Source: Sediminispirochaeta smaragdinae DSM 11293 (GTDB lineage: Bacteria > Spirochaetota > Spirochaetia > DSM-16054 > Sediminispirochaetaceae). From it: a DNA stretch of 64,000 nucleotides. The notes below the pieces were generated by a model that saw nothing but the letters and a program-made list of their open reading frames with translations, was not told where the DNA came from and made no database searches. The DNA is taken from assembly GCF_000143985.1 (NCBI RefSeq), contig NC_014364.1, positions 1,488,001-1,552,000 of the forward strand, given 5' to 3'. Of this stretch, positions 1 to 8,568 are shown piece after piece. Position numbers and translations under genes: made by a program. Position 1 is the stretch's first letter. The number at the start of each line of letters is the position of its first letter.

Positions 1-1959
1 GAAGCCGCTGCCGAAGGCGCACCTGTCATCCACGGCGGAACCGTTGAGTATGTGGCAGGAGCTCCCGACGAGCTTGATTCCTACAACAAAGGAGCAAATC
101 CCCGGGACGGTAAGATCATCTATCAGTTTCCAATCCACGGTGATCCCCGTCATAATATTGCCGCAAGTGTGACCGGAGGGATCGGGGATGTCGACATCGG
201 CTTTGCTCAAGCCGATGTGGTTATCGACAGAGAATACGAGACCAGCCAGGTGCAACAGGCCCCTCTGGAGACCCATGTCGTCTATACCCAGATGGATGGG
301 GAGCGGCTTGTTATCCACGCCTCTACCCAGGTTCCCTGGCATCTTCGCCGGATTGTTTCCACGATCCTTGGTGTCAGTGAAAACCAGGTTAGGGTGATCA
401 AGGAACGTGTCGGCGGCGGTTACGGATCGAAGCAGGATATCGTTCTTGAAGAGGTCGCCGCCTTTGCCACCTGGAGTACCGGCAGATCGGTCTTCTACCA
501 TTACACCCGGGAAGAGGAGTTCACCAGCAACTCCAGCCGCTTTCCCATGAAGGTTCGGGTAAAGCTGGGAGCAAAACGTGACGGCACCCTCACCGCTGTC
601 TACATGCGGGTGCTTGCAAACAGCGGCTGCTTCGGCAATCATTGTCTCACCGTTCCGATGAATGCCTGTTCCAAGAGTCTTCCCTTGGTGATGTGCGACA
701 ACTTTAAATTCGATGTTATCACCTATTATACCAATATTCCCATAACCGGTGCCTACCAGGGCTACGGAGCACCGAAAGGCTCCTTTGCCCTGCAAATGGC
801 CCTGGCGGAACTCGCCGATGAGTTAAAGATGGATCACCTCAAACTTGTGGAAAAGGTACGGGTCAAAGAGGGGACCATGCTGGAAATCCTTCGCTGTCTC
901 GGTGAGGGGCGGGAGGGTACTCCTGCGCCGGTCGGCAGCTGCGGCCTTGGCCCTGCTCTGGAGGAAGGAGCGGATCTGATAGGCTGGGGAAAGAAGGATC
1001 AGCCTGCGAACCCCGATGTTCACATCGGTCAGGGACTTGCCATTATTCAGCAAGGATCGGGACTTCCCGGTCTGGATCATTCCTGTGCCGATGTCAAAAT
1101 GCTTGCCGACGGAAGCTTCATGATCCATTCCGGCGGTGCCGATCTCGGAACCGGCCTTGATACGGTTTCGGTGAAGGTGGCTGCCGAGACCTTGAAGGTG
1201 GATATGGAGCAGGTTTCGATCCTTTCCGGCGATACCGATACAACACCCTTCGACACCGGCGCCTATGCCTCAAGCGGAACCTTCTTTTCCGGCAATGCCT
1301 CCCTCAAGGCTGCCGTGGACCTAAAGGAGAAAATTCTGCAGGTTGCCTCGAGGATGCTCGACGAGCCCGTAGAGGAGCTTGCCGTTGAGAAACCGGGCGT
1401 TGTTGTGGGAAAGAAAGGGAAGGTGAGCTATAGGGAAATTGCCCAGGAGACCCAGGCGGGCCTTGGCTCCGGTCAGCTGGTCGGCTACGCAAGCTTCACC
1501 AGTGAGGATTTTGCCTTTCCCTATGGGGCCCATTTCTGTCAGGTCGCGGTTAATACCCGTACCGGCGAGGTAAAGGTGCAGAAGTATCATGCCCTTCAGG
1601 ACTGCGGGACTCCCATCAACCCGGAACTTGCTCTCGGACAGATTTACGGAGGTGCCTTTAAATCGGTCGCCCACAGCCTGTGGGAAGAGATGGTGATCGA
1701 TAAAGAGGGTGTCCTAACCAACCCGACCCTGAGGGACTACGGTATCCCCATGATTACCGACTTGCCTGAGGAGTTTGGCGCACATTTGGTCTTTACCGAC
1801 GACGCCTACGGCCCCTTCGGCGGAAAATCCGTATCGGAGATCAGCCTGAACGGTGCCTCTCCCGCTCTTGCTTCGGCAATCCACGATGCCGTCGGGGTTT
1901 GGATCCGGGACTGGCCTTTTACACCGGAGAAGGTACTTCGGGCTCTCGGAAAGCTCTAA
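1..1959 (+). CDS. Molybdenum hydroxylase large subunit, xanthine dehydrogenase type (5' end outside window)
   Basis: The reading frame is open from base 1, so the true start lies upstream and only the C-terminal part is visible. Xanthine-dehydrogenase-family molybdopterin subunits hydroxylate purines or other N-heterocycles. Family marks are the glycine-rich GGGYGSKQ segment, the GAYQGYGAPKG segment and the C-terminal SVSEISLNG segment, whose Glu corresponds to the catalytic Glu of the family. The second segment carries Gln where xanthine oxidases have an active-site Arg (FRGFG), so the substrate may not be xanthine. ygeW follows 94 bases downstream, as in the enterobacterial xdh/yge purine-catabolism region. 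The family is clear; the substrate is not. Confidence 0.88.
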   Translation, partial: EAAAEGAPVIHGGTVEYVAGAPDELDSYNKGANPRDGKIIYQFPIHGDPRHNIAASVTGGIGDVDIGFAQADVVIDREYETSQVQQAPLETHVVYTQMDGERLVIHASTQVPWHLRRIVSTILGVSENQVRVIKERVGGGYGSKQDIVLEEVAAFATWSTGRSVFYHYTREEEFTSNSSRFPMKVRVKLGAKRDGTLTAVYMRVLANSGCFGNHCLTVPMNACSKSLPLVMCDNFKFDVITYYTNIPITGAYQGYGAPKGSFALQMALAELADELKMDHLKLVEKVRVKEGTMLEILRCLGEGREGTPAPVGSCGLGPALEEGADLIGWGKKDQPANPDVHIGQGLAIIQQGSGLPGLDHSCADVKMLADGSFMIHSGGADLGTGLDTVSVKVAAETLKVDMEQVSILSGDTDTTPFDTGAYASSGTFFSGNASLKAAVDLKEKILQVASRMLDEPVEELAVEKPGVVVGKKGKVSYREIAQETQAGLGSGQLVGYASFTSEDFAFPYGAHFCQVAVNTRTGEVKVQKYHALQDCGTPINPELALGQIYGGAFKSVAHSLWEEMVIDKEGVLTNPTLRDYGIPMITDLPEEFGAHLVFTDDAYGPFGGKSVSEISLNGASPALASAIHDAVGVWIRDWPFTPEKVLRALGKL

Positions 1960-1983
1960 GACTCGGCTAATAACGCTCGCATT

Positions 1984-2003
1984 GCCCCGCCTTATGGCGG
2001 GGC
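1984..2003 (+). other. GC-rich hairpin between the hydroxylase gene and ygeW
   Basis: A perfect 8-base stem (1984-1991 with 1996-2003) closes a TTAT tetraloop. No T-run follows, so it is not a classical intrinsic terminator. It may stabilise or process the mRNA between the two genes. Confidence 0.5.
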
Positions 2004-2053
2004 GAATATCATACTGAAATAGAGAGAGAATAATTTTTGGAGGAACAGTTTAC

Positions 2054-3250
2054 ATGGACAAAATTGGAATCGAGGAGATGATCAGGTCACTCTCTACCCT
2101 TAGAACAGAGAAAATGTATCTGAAGGATTTTTTCCACACCTGGAAGCACAGTGACGATGAAATTCGGGCCACCTTTGAGGTTGCCGAGATCCTTCGCGGC
2201 ATGAGAGAGAACAACATATCGAGCAGGGTCTTCGATAGTGGTCTTGCCATCAGCCTTTTTCGGGATAATTCGACCCGTACCCGCTTCAGCTTTGCCAGTG
2301 CCTGTAATCTTCTCGGCCTCGAGGTACAGGACCTTGACGAGGGAAAGAGTCAGATTGCCCACGGTGAAACGGTTCGGGAAACGGCAAACATGATCAGCTT
2401 TATGGCAGATGTCATCGGTATTCGTGACGACATGTACATTGGCAAGGGACATACCTACATGAAAACGGTTGCCCAGGCCGTGGAAGACGGACACTACGAC
2501 GGGGTGCTTGAGCAGCGTCCCACCCTTGTCAACCTTCAGTGTGACATAGACCATCCGACCCAGTCCATGGCCGATGCCCTTCATGTCATCAATGAGTTCG
2601 GTGGTGTTGAAAACCTCAAGGGAAAAAAGCTTGCCATGACCTGGGCCTACAGTCCCTCCTACGGCAAGCCCCTCTCTGTTCCTCAAGGGATTATCGGGCT
2701 CTTTACCCGTTTCGGGATGGATGTCGTACTTGCCCATCCGGAAGGCTATAATGTCATGCCCGAGATGGAAGGGGTTGCTGCCAAGAATGCTCAAAAGAGC
2801 GGGGGCTCCTTCTCCAAGGTAAATTCCATGGCCGAGGCATTTAAGGATGCCGATATTGTCTACCCGAAAAGCTGGGCCCCGTTTAGCGTCATGGAAGAGC
2901 GGACCAAGATTGTTGAGACCGGTGATCAGCAGGCACTCAAGGAGCTGGAAAAGCGTTGTCTTGCCCAGAATGCCCAGTTTATCGACTGGGAATGTACCGA
3001 AGAACTGATGTCGACCACTCGGGAGGGAAAAGCTTTGTATCTGCACTGTCTTCCTGCCGACATCTCCGGCGTTTCCTGCGAAAAGGGTGAGGTTGCGGCA
3101 TCGGTTTTCGACCGCTACCGGGATCCTCTTTACAAGCAGGCCTCTTTTAAGCCTTATATTATTGCGGCAATGATTTTTCTTGCAAAATTCCGCAATCCGT
3201 CGGAAAAGCTTCTTGACCTTTTGACCGATGCCCGCAAGCGTATCTATTAA
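2054..3250 (+). CDS. ygeW: YgeW-type knotted carbamoyltransferase
   Basis: A 398-residue member of the aspartate/ornithine carbamoyltransferase superfamily. It has the carbamoyl-phosphate motif STRTR at residues 73-77, HPTQ at 167-170 and HCLP at 331-334. The long C-terminal half and overall sequence fit the YgeW family, which has a knotted fold and whose natural substrate is unknown. The ATG follows a GGAGG site at 2039-2043. In enterobacteria ygeW lies with xanthine-dehydrogenase genes, and the same pairing is seen here. It probably acts in anaerobic purine-ring or carbamoyl-compound catabolism, but that is inference. A strong terminator ends the unit at 3284-3312. Confidence 0.9.
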   Translation: MDKIGIEEMIRSLSTLRTEKMYLKDFFHTWKHSDDEIRATFEVAEILRGMRENNISSRVFDSGLAISLFRDNSTRTRFSFASACNLLGLEVQDLDEGKSQIAHGETVRETANMISFMADVIGIRDDMYIGKGHTYMKTVAQAVEDGHYDGVLEQRPTLVNLQCDIDHPTQSMADALHVINEFGGVENLKGKKLAMTWAYSPSYGKPLSVPQGIIGLFTRFGMDVVLAHPEGYNVMPEMEGVAAKNAQKSGGSFSKVNSMAEAFKDADIVYPKSWAPFSVMEERTKIVETGDQQALKELEKRCLAQNAQFIDWECTEELMSTTREGKALYLHCLPADISGVSCEKGEVAASVFDRYRDPLYKQASFKPYIIAAMIFLAKFRNPSEKLLDLLTDARKRIY

Positions 3251-3283
3251 CCAGTCTAATCAATCAACGTGCTGCAGCATCGT

Positions 3284-3312
3284 ACCGGAGCCTTTTGGCT
3301 CCGGTTTTTTTT
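3284..3312 (+). terminator. Intrinsic terminator after ygeW
   Basis: A perfect 9-base stem (3284-3292 with 3297-3305) and a TTTT loop are followed by an uninterrupted T-run. It separates ygeW from the ABC transporter operon. Confidence 0.93.
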
Positions 3313-3408
3313 GTCGTGGTGGAGAATGTTAATGATCGTTGAGAAGGCTGTGTAAGCTTTAACCGGTGTATCACCACTATTCGGGACAGTAAAACGTGCG
3401 AAAAATCC

Positions 3409-3437
3409 TTGACAGCTCAGGAATTTCCTTGTTTAAT
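3409..3437 (+). promoter_or_regulatory. Promoter of the ABC importer operon
   Basis: A consensus -35 TTGACA (3409-3414) is separated by 17 bases from TTTAAT (3432-3437). The operator palindrome overlaps its -10 end. Confidence 0.8.
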
Positions 3438-3458
3438 TAATTCATTGAATGAATTAAT
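3436..3458. promoter_or_regulatory. 23-bp operator palindrome, probably bound by the ROK regulator
   Basis: A perfect inverted repeat with 11-base arms (3436-3446 and 3448-3458) around a single G. It overlaps the -10 box and the expected transcription start, the position of a repressor site. Its size and AT-rich form resemble XylR/NagC-type ROK operators. The ROK gene at 7363 is the only regulator in this operon and the likely ligand, which is inference. Confidence 0.7.
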
Positions 3459-3470
3459 AAGGAGGTTTCT

Positions 3471-4799
3471 ATGACAGAAACTGCACGTAAGAGAGTGCGA
3501 GCACTGGCTTTGGCTGGAGTGATCTTGCTACTTTCATCTACGCTTGCCTGGGCAGGAGGTGACCAGGAAAAGGGGAATGGAAAGATTGTTCTTTCCACCT
3601 ATTTTCAGATCGACCCGGCAAATCCGCAGTACGAAGGACACAATGAGGTAATGAAAGCCTTTACCGCGGCACATCCCGAGATTGAATTCAAGCATGAATA
3701 TGCCACCGGCGAATCGTTTCATCAGAAATTCCAGGCCATGGCCGCTTCCGGCCGTATGCCCGATGTCTTTACCACCTATGTGGGGAAGCGGACTGCATAT
3801 ATTACCGAAACCGGAAAGGTGCTGGACCTTCGAGCCTACCTGGATGATGCCTTCATGAAATCTTTTAATCCCGCGGCGTGGGAAGCGCAGGGGAGTGAAG
3901 GGGAGATCTACACCATTCCCCCTTCCATGGCAGTCTGCCATGTGATGTATGCCAATACGAAAATTCTCGATGAGCTTGGTCTCTCCTTTCCCAAAAGCTA
4001 TAAAGAACTTCTTTCCCAGGTCGACACCATCAAGAAGGCAGGCTATTATCCTGTTTCTCTCGGAAACAAGGATCAGTGGCCCGTCAATTCGTGGCTTTTA
4101 AGCGCCCTTGTCGATAGGATGGGAGGCAAAGAGTGGTTCCAAAAGGCAATGGTTGGTAAGGCCTCCTTTACCGATGAACCCTTTGTCCGCTCGCTTGAAA
4201 TCGTAAAAGAGATGGTGGATAAGGGAGTCTTCAGCCCCGGCGTAAACCAGATGTCCAATACCGAGGCTGATCAGGAGTTTTACCAGGGCAAGTCTGTCTA
4301 TTTGATCGATGCGGGCTGGAGAACCTCTGCCATGACCACCTCTCTGCCTCAGGATTTCCAGAATGCGGTCTATATGGGGGTGTTTCCCGAGATAGCGGGT
4401 GCTGTCGATCATGGTACCAGTGTTGCCGTTCCTTCCGAGGGCTTTGGCATCAACAAGGAACTTGCGGATGATCCTGCAAAGCTTGAGGCCGCTCTTACCT
4501 TCCTGAAGTTTTACAACGGTCCCGAGGGGGCTGCCATTCGTCTGAAGTATGGTGAGATTCCCACCTGTAAACTCGACTACTCCCAGTATGATCTTCCGCG
4601 TCTTCAGATCGCATATGCCGATTTTCAGGAAAATACTCCCATGGGCTATGTGATCGATGCAAAGATGGATGGTGAAGGTATGGGCGTCCTTAATCCTTCC
4701 ATTCAGGCGATGATGTTCGGCAATATGACTCCGCAGGAGGTCGCCGAAAAGTACGAAGCTTGGGTGAAGGAAAACGATTCCAACCGGCTTGGTAACTAA
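3471..4799 (+). CDS. ABC importer substrate-binding protein, sugar type
   Basis: A 442-residue family 1 extracellular solute-binding protein. An N-terminal signal peptide (basic start, hydrophobic core, then LAWAGG near residue 29) suggests ordinary signal-peptidase cleavage after AWA; there is no lipobox Cys. The middle has the loop and helix pattern of maltose- or multiple-sugar-binding proteins. A strong Shine-Dalgarno site (AAGGAGG) precedes the ATG. It heads an operon with two permeases, cutC, a ROK repressor and an M81 protein. No ATPase gene is present, so the importer probably borrows an MsmK/MalK-like ATPase encoded elsewhere. The ligand, probably a sugar or glycoside, cannot be read from the sequence. 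Confidence 0.9.
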   Translation: MTETARKRVRALALAGVILLLSSTLAWAGGDQEKGNGKIVLSTYFQIDPANPQYEGHNEVMKAFTAAHPEIEFKHEYATGESFHQKFQAMAASGRMPDVFTTYVGKRTAYITETGKVLDLRAYLDDAFMKSFNPAAWEAQGSEGEIYTIPPSMAVCHVMYANTKILDELGLSFPKSYKELLSQVDTIKKAGYYPVSLGNKDQWPVNSWLLSALVDRMGGKEWFQKAMVGKASFTDEPFVRSLEIVKEMVDKGVFSPGVNQMSNTEADQEFYQGKSVYLIDAGWRTSAMTTSLPQDFQNAVYMGVFPEIAGAVDHGTSVAVPSEGFGINKELADDPAKLEAALTFLKFYNGPEGAAIRLKYGEIPTCKLDYSQYDLPRLQIAYADFQENTPMGYVIDAKMDGEGMGVLNPSIQAMMFGNMTPQEVAEKYEAWVKENDSNRLGN

Positions 4800-4815
4800 A
4801 TAAAGGGGGAAGATA

Positions 4816-5703
4816 ATGATCGAGTCGAAAGATAAAAAACTTAGCTTCTTTATTCTACTTTTACCCGCATTGTTGATTTACCTGTCGATCATTATCTTCC
4901 CGATAGGTGTCAGCACACTGCTTTCGTTTACCAAATGGAAGAACTTCGCCCTTGTGGGGTTTATCGGGATGAAAAATTACATCTCGATTTTTACCGATCC
5001 GGAGTTTCTCCAGGCTCTTTGGCACAATATTCAGATCATGTTGATCTCGATTTTGGGGCAAATTCCCCTTGGAATCGTACTTGCCTATCTGCTCTATCGC
5101 AAGCTGGTCAGGGCCACCCGTTTTTTCGAGATGATGATATTTCTTCCCATAACCATTTCCGCCGTTGTCGTCGCACTCTTGTGGAACCGAATTTTCTCCC
5201 CGGTGGGTATCTTTACCATTTGTATGAGGATGATCACCGACAATCCTGACTATGTGGTGACCATATTCGAGAGTCCCCAATGGGCCATGATTCCGATTCT
5301 TTTTGTGCTTCTGTGGATGCATACCAGCCTGTATATGGTCATGTTTCTGGCCAATATGCAAAGAATTCCCCAATCGGTTATCGAAGCGGCCAAGATCGAC
5401 GGGGCATCGGAATCGACGATTCTTACCAGAATTGTTATCCCTGCCCTGGTCAATGTAATTTTCACCAGTTCGATTTTTGCCATCTCCGGAAGCTTGAAAA
5501 GCTTTGATCTTGTCTATGCCATGACAGGGGGAGGGCCGGTGAATTATACCAGTGTTATGTCGATCTACCTCTATAAACACACCTTCACCTACAACAACTA
5601 CGGTTATGGAAGCGCCGTTTCCGTGATCATTGTGATTCTGAGTGTGGGCTTGATCACACTCTCCCGCTCGCTCTACGGCCGATACCAGAAAAAATACGAA
5701 TAG
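4816..5703 (+). CDS. ABC sugar importer permease (MalF/UgpA type)
   Basis: A 295-residue inner-membrane permease with about six membrane segments. The EAA loop that contacts the ATPase is visible as EAAKIDGASE, near residue 193. It begins 16 bases after the binding-protein gene behind a GGGGGAAG-type ribosome site. With the next gene it should form the membrane channel of the importer. Confidence 0.92.
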   Translation: MIESKDKKLSFFILLLPALLIYLSIIIFPIGVSTLLSFTKWKNFALVGFIGMKNYISIFTDPEFLQALWHNIQIMLISILGQIPLGIVLAYLLYRKLVRATRFFEMMIFLPITISAVVVALLWNRIFSPVGIFTICMRMITDNPDYVVTIFESPQWAMIPILFVLLWMHTSLYMVMFLANMQRIPQSVIEAAKIDGASESTILTRIVIPALVNVIFTSSIFAISGSLKSFDLVYAMTGGGPVNYTSVMSIYLYKHTFTYNNYGYGSAVSVIIVILSVGLITLSRSLYGRYQKKYE

Positions 5704-5714
5704 GGGGATGTGAT

Positions 5715-6557
5715 ATGCCGAAACTTAACCGGGATATTTCCGCCGGATGGCGCTTGTTCGCATATGTTTTTTTGATCTTCTTTACGCTTATTACGCTTAT
5801 GCCTCTCCTCTGGATGCTCTATTCCTCCTTTAAACTTCAGGGAGAGATCATGATGTACCCCCTCTCCCTTCCCAAGGAACCGACGTTTAAAAACTATCGG
5901 GATGCCTGGAGTATCGGCCATATGGGAATTGCCGCAATCAACAGCATCCTCTACACGGGTATAGGAACCTTTTTCACCGTTCTCTTTTCCCTTGCGGCGG
6001 GATTTGCCCTGACGAAGTTCAACTATGCTTCGGCAAAGTGGTATTACGCCGCCTTCACCCTGGGGCTTTTGATTACGGTGAATTCGGTTATCGCACCGCT
6101 TTTTATCATGGAAACACGTATGGGACTCTACGATACCAGAATCGGTGTGATTCTGCCCTATATCGCCTTTGGGCTCCCCATGGCCGTACTTCTTGCCACC
6201 TCCTACATCCGGGGGATTCCAGATTCCTTGATCGAGGCGGCGGTGATCGACGGAGCCAGTTACATCCAGATTTTTCTCAAAGTGATCATTATTGTATCGA
6301 CACCGGTGATGGCGACCATTACCGTTCTCACCTTTCTTCGCAACTGGAATGAATTTATCCTTGTGTTTATTCTCACCAGCGGCGAGCATATGCGAAGTCT
6401 TCCCGTATCGATCAATGCCTTTGCGGGAAGGCTCAACGTGAACTACGGCATGCAGTTTGCCGCCTTGGTCATCGGCACGATTCCCATGATTCTCTTTTAC
6501 ATCGGGGCACATAATATGGTTATCAAGGGTTTTGGCGAAGGTGCACTCAAGGAATAG
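5715..6557 (+). CDS. ABC sugar importer permease (MalG/UgpE type)
   Basis: A 280-residue inner-membrane permease with about six membrane segments and an EAA loop (EAAVIDGASY, near residue 175). It starts 11 bases after the first permease and pairs with it. The MalG-type order of termini and the C-terminal segment support the assignment. No ATPase gene follows; cutC comes next. Confidence 0.92.
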   Translation: MPKLNRDISAGWRLFAYVFLIFFTLITLMPLLWMLYSSFKLQGEIMMYPLSLPKEPTFKNYRDAWSIGHMGIAAINSILYTGIGTFFTVLFSLAAGFALTKFNYASAKWYYAAFTLGLLITVNSVIAPLFIMETRMGLYDTRIGVILPYIAFGLPMAVLLATSYIRGIPDSLIEAAVIDGASYIQIFLKVIIIVSTPVMATITVLTFLRNWNEFILVFILTSGEHMRSLPVSINAFAGRLNVNYGMQFAALVIGTIPMILFYIGAHNMVIKGFGEGALKE

Positions 6558-6576
6558 CATAAGGAGTTTCTTTTAC

Positions 6577-7341
6577 ATGGACACACAACAGATTTTACAA
6601 GAAATTTCAATTGAGGTATGTCTGGACTCTGTCGAGTCGTCAATCAATGCACAACAGGGCGGAGCCGACAGGGTTGAGCTCTGCGACAACCTCTTTCAGG
6701 GGGGCACAACGCCCAGCATCGGTACCATTCGTGCCGCCAGAAAGGCAATCGATATTGGTCTTCAGGTCATCATCAGACCTCGCGGAGGTGATTTCCTCTA
6801 CAGCGATTACGAGTTCGAGGTTATGAAAGAAGATATTCTTGCCGCCGGAGAGGCCGGGGCCGACGGTGTCGTTTTTGGGATCCTTACGCCCGACGGCCTG
6901 GTCGACAGAGATCGTAATGCACTTCTTCGGGAGCTTGCCGGTCCCATGAATGCCACATTTCACCGTGCTTTCGATGTGGTACGAAATCCCTTCGATGCTC
7001 TTGAGACCATCATCGATCTCGGCTTTAACCGCATCCTGACCAGCGGGCAGGCTCCCACGGTGCTCGAGGGGGTTGAACTGGTACGTGAACTTGTCGATCG
7101 GGCGGCGGGGCGTATCATCATCATGCCGGGCAATGGTATCACCCCTCGGAATATGCAGAAAATCATTGAGCTTACCGGTGCCCGCGAGTATCATGTTTTT
7201 GTCGATCGGGAGCGAGAGAGCGGCATGACCTACCGTCCCGGTGATGTATACATGGGCGGACTCCTCAGGCAGCCGGAATTTGTCAACAGCTTTACCGACC
7301 GGGATATGGTCACACGGCTCCGGGGTCTCGGCTCAAAATAG
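6577..7341 (+). CDS. cutC: CutC family protein
   Basis: A 254-residue TIM-barrel protein of the CutC family. Typical segments are GGADRVELC near the N terminus, the IRPRGGDF strand, TFHRAFD and ILTSGQAPT. The ATG at 6577 is chosen because AAGGAG lies just before it; an in-frame ATG further upstream lies inside the permease gene. CutC was named for copper tolerance in E. coli, but its activity is unproven, and many copies sit in sugar-import operons as here. A role in metabolising the imported compound is at least as likely as copper homeostasis. Confidence 0.9.
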   Translation: MDTQQILQEISIEVCLDSVESSINAQQGGADRVELCDNLFQGGTTPSIGTIRAARKAIDIGLQVIIRPRGGDFLYSDYEFEVMKEDILAAGEAGADGVVFGILTPDGLVDRDRNALLRELAGPMNATFHRAFDVVRNPFDALETIIDLGFNRILTSGQAPTVLEGVELVRELVDRAAGRIIIMPGNGITPRNMQKIIELTGAREYHVFVDRERESGMTYRPGDVYMGGLLRQPEFVNSFTDRDMVTRLRGLGSK

Positions 7342-7362
7342 GAAACGAGATCGGAGAATATC

Positions 7363-8535
7363 ATGAAGATTGTGGGTAACAGCAAATATCAAAAAGCGGC
7401 AAACGGCTCTCTTATCCTTAACTATCTGAGAAAGCAGGGTGGCACCTCCAGAAGCAGAATTGCGGAGGAGCTTGGCCTCCAGCCATCCACTGTTACCTAC
7501 ATTATGAATAGGTTGCTGCAGGCTGGCTTGGTCCGGGAAAGTTCCGGTATCGGTGGAAACGGGAGCGGGCGTAAGGCGATCAGAATCGAACTCAACAATG
7601 ATTACGGTACGGTCATAGGGCTCGATTTGCAGGCCGATTACTACAATGCCGTGGTTACCGACATAGGTGGAAGGGTTGTCGGGTCCTTCCACCGGGAATA
7701 CGACGGTGAGGCAAAGACCTTTGAAAGACGCTTTGCCTCTGTGCTGAAAGAGGTTCGTGAATCCGTGCGAGGGGAAGGCCCTGTCCTCGGGGCAGGGGTC
7801 GCCATCCCGGGTGTGGTCGATCCATCCGGACCCATCATCGAAGAGTGCTGGACCCACAACCTTCAGCATCATAACCTCGGCCCTTTTCTGGAGGAGAACT
7901 TTTCCTTTCCCATTGTGGTGGAGAACGATGCAAATTGCTGTGCCTGGAAAAATCTCTGGTATGAGGGGAGCGGCGATCACGATTCTTTTATCTATCTGCT
8001 TCCGCGTTTTCATCGCAGCGAGTTGCTGCCGGAGAATTATCCTTCGGTCGGTATCGGAATGGGCCTTGTCTATAACGGCGAAATCTATCAGGGCTTTACC
8101 CATCGTGCCGGTGAATATCGGAGCCTTTTCTTCAGGCAGGAGGAGAAGGTCCCGGGACAGCTCTCGCTCTCCCTTGCAGAGATGAGGCTTGTGGCCTCCG
8201 ATCGTACCGTTCGGCGGAAGCTTGTCGTCGAGCTGCTGGGGACCCTGATCCTTATTATGCATATCACCAATCCCCGGGCCCTTTTTATCGGTGGGGATCT
8301 TGCAGGAGAACAGGATCTTGTCGCAGGTGTTCTTGAAGGGGAGTTTGCCCCTCAATGGAGACGCCTCTCTGCCAATGGGGTGAGAATCGAAGTTCTTGAT
8401 GATGCCGCTTATGATGCGGCGACGGGAGCCGCTGCTGCCATGCTGAATACCTTGTATGCAATTCCTCAAGTGGGCAACGGAGAGCAGAATGTGAGAATCT
8501 GGAATTCACTTTTGACAAATCTCATTGATCAATGA
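7363..8535 (+). CDS. ROK family transcriptional regulator
   Basis: A 390-residue protein with an N-terminal winged helix-turn-helix (about residues 8-65) followed by a ROK sugar-kinase-like domain (GAGVAIPGVVDP, then NDANCCAW). The zinc-binding cysteine cluster typical of ROK kinases and of NagC/Mlc is not visible; the expected stretch reads HRAGEYRS. This suggests a ligand-sensing repressor without kinase activity. It lies inside the importer operon, so it probably regulates that operon through the palindrome at 3436-3458. The effector would be the imported sugar or a derivative (inference). Confidence 0.88.
   Translation: MKIVGNSKYQKAANGSLILNYLRKQGGTSRSRIAEELGLQPSTVTYIMNRLLQAGLVRESSGIGGNGSGRKAIRIELNNDYGTVIGLDLQADYYNAVVTDIGGRVVGSFHREYDGEAKTFERRFASVLKEVRESVRGEGPVLGAGVAIPGVVDPSGPIIEECWTHNLQHHNLGPFLEENFSFPIVVENDANCCAWKNLWYEGSGDHDSFIYLLPRFHRSELLPENYPSVGIGMGLVYNGEIYQGFTHRAGEYRSLFFRQEEKVPGQLSLSLAEMRLVASDRTVRRKLVVELLGTLILIMHITNPRALFIGGDLAGEQDLVAGVLEGEFAPQWRRLSANGVRIEVLDDAAYDAATGAAAAMLNTLYAIPQVGNGEQNVRIWNSLLTNLIDQ
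8522..8535. promoter_or_regulatory. 14-bp palindrome at the end of the ROK gene
   Basis: A perfect palindrome (TCATTGATCAATGA) lies at the 3' end of the ROK gene, ahead of the M81 gene. A TTGACA hexamer at 8512-8517 and an AT-rich stretch at 8537-8548 flank it, but the spacing is poor for a standard promoter. The TCATT/AATGA ends also occur in the 3436-3458 operator, so it may be a second, weaker site for the same regulator. Confidence 0.35.
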
Positions 8536-8568
8536 CGATATATACAATCTATGTTTAGGAGTCATGCG

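Noticed and set aside
2087-3046. Long open frame on the minus strand inside ygeW
   Set aside because: It is antisense to a well-supported gene, has no recognisable domain or ribosome site, and reads as a codon-usage shadow.
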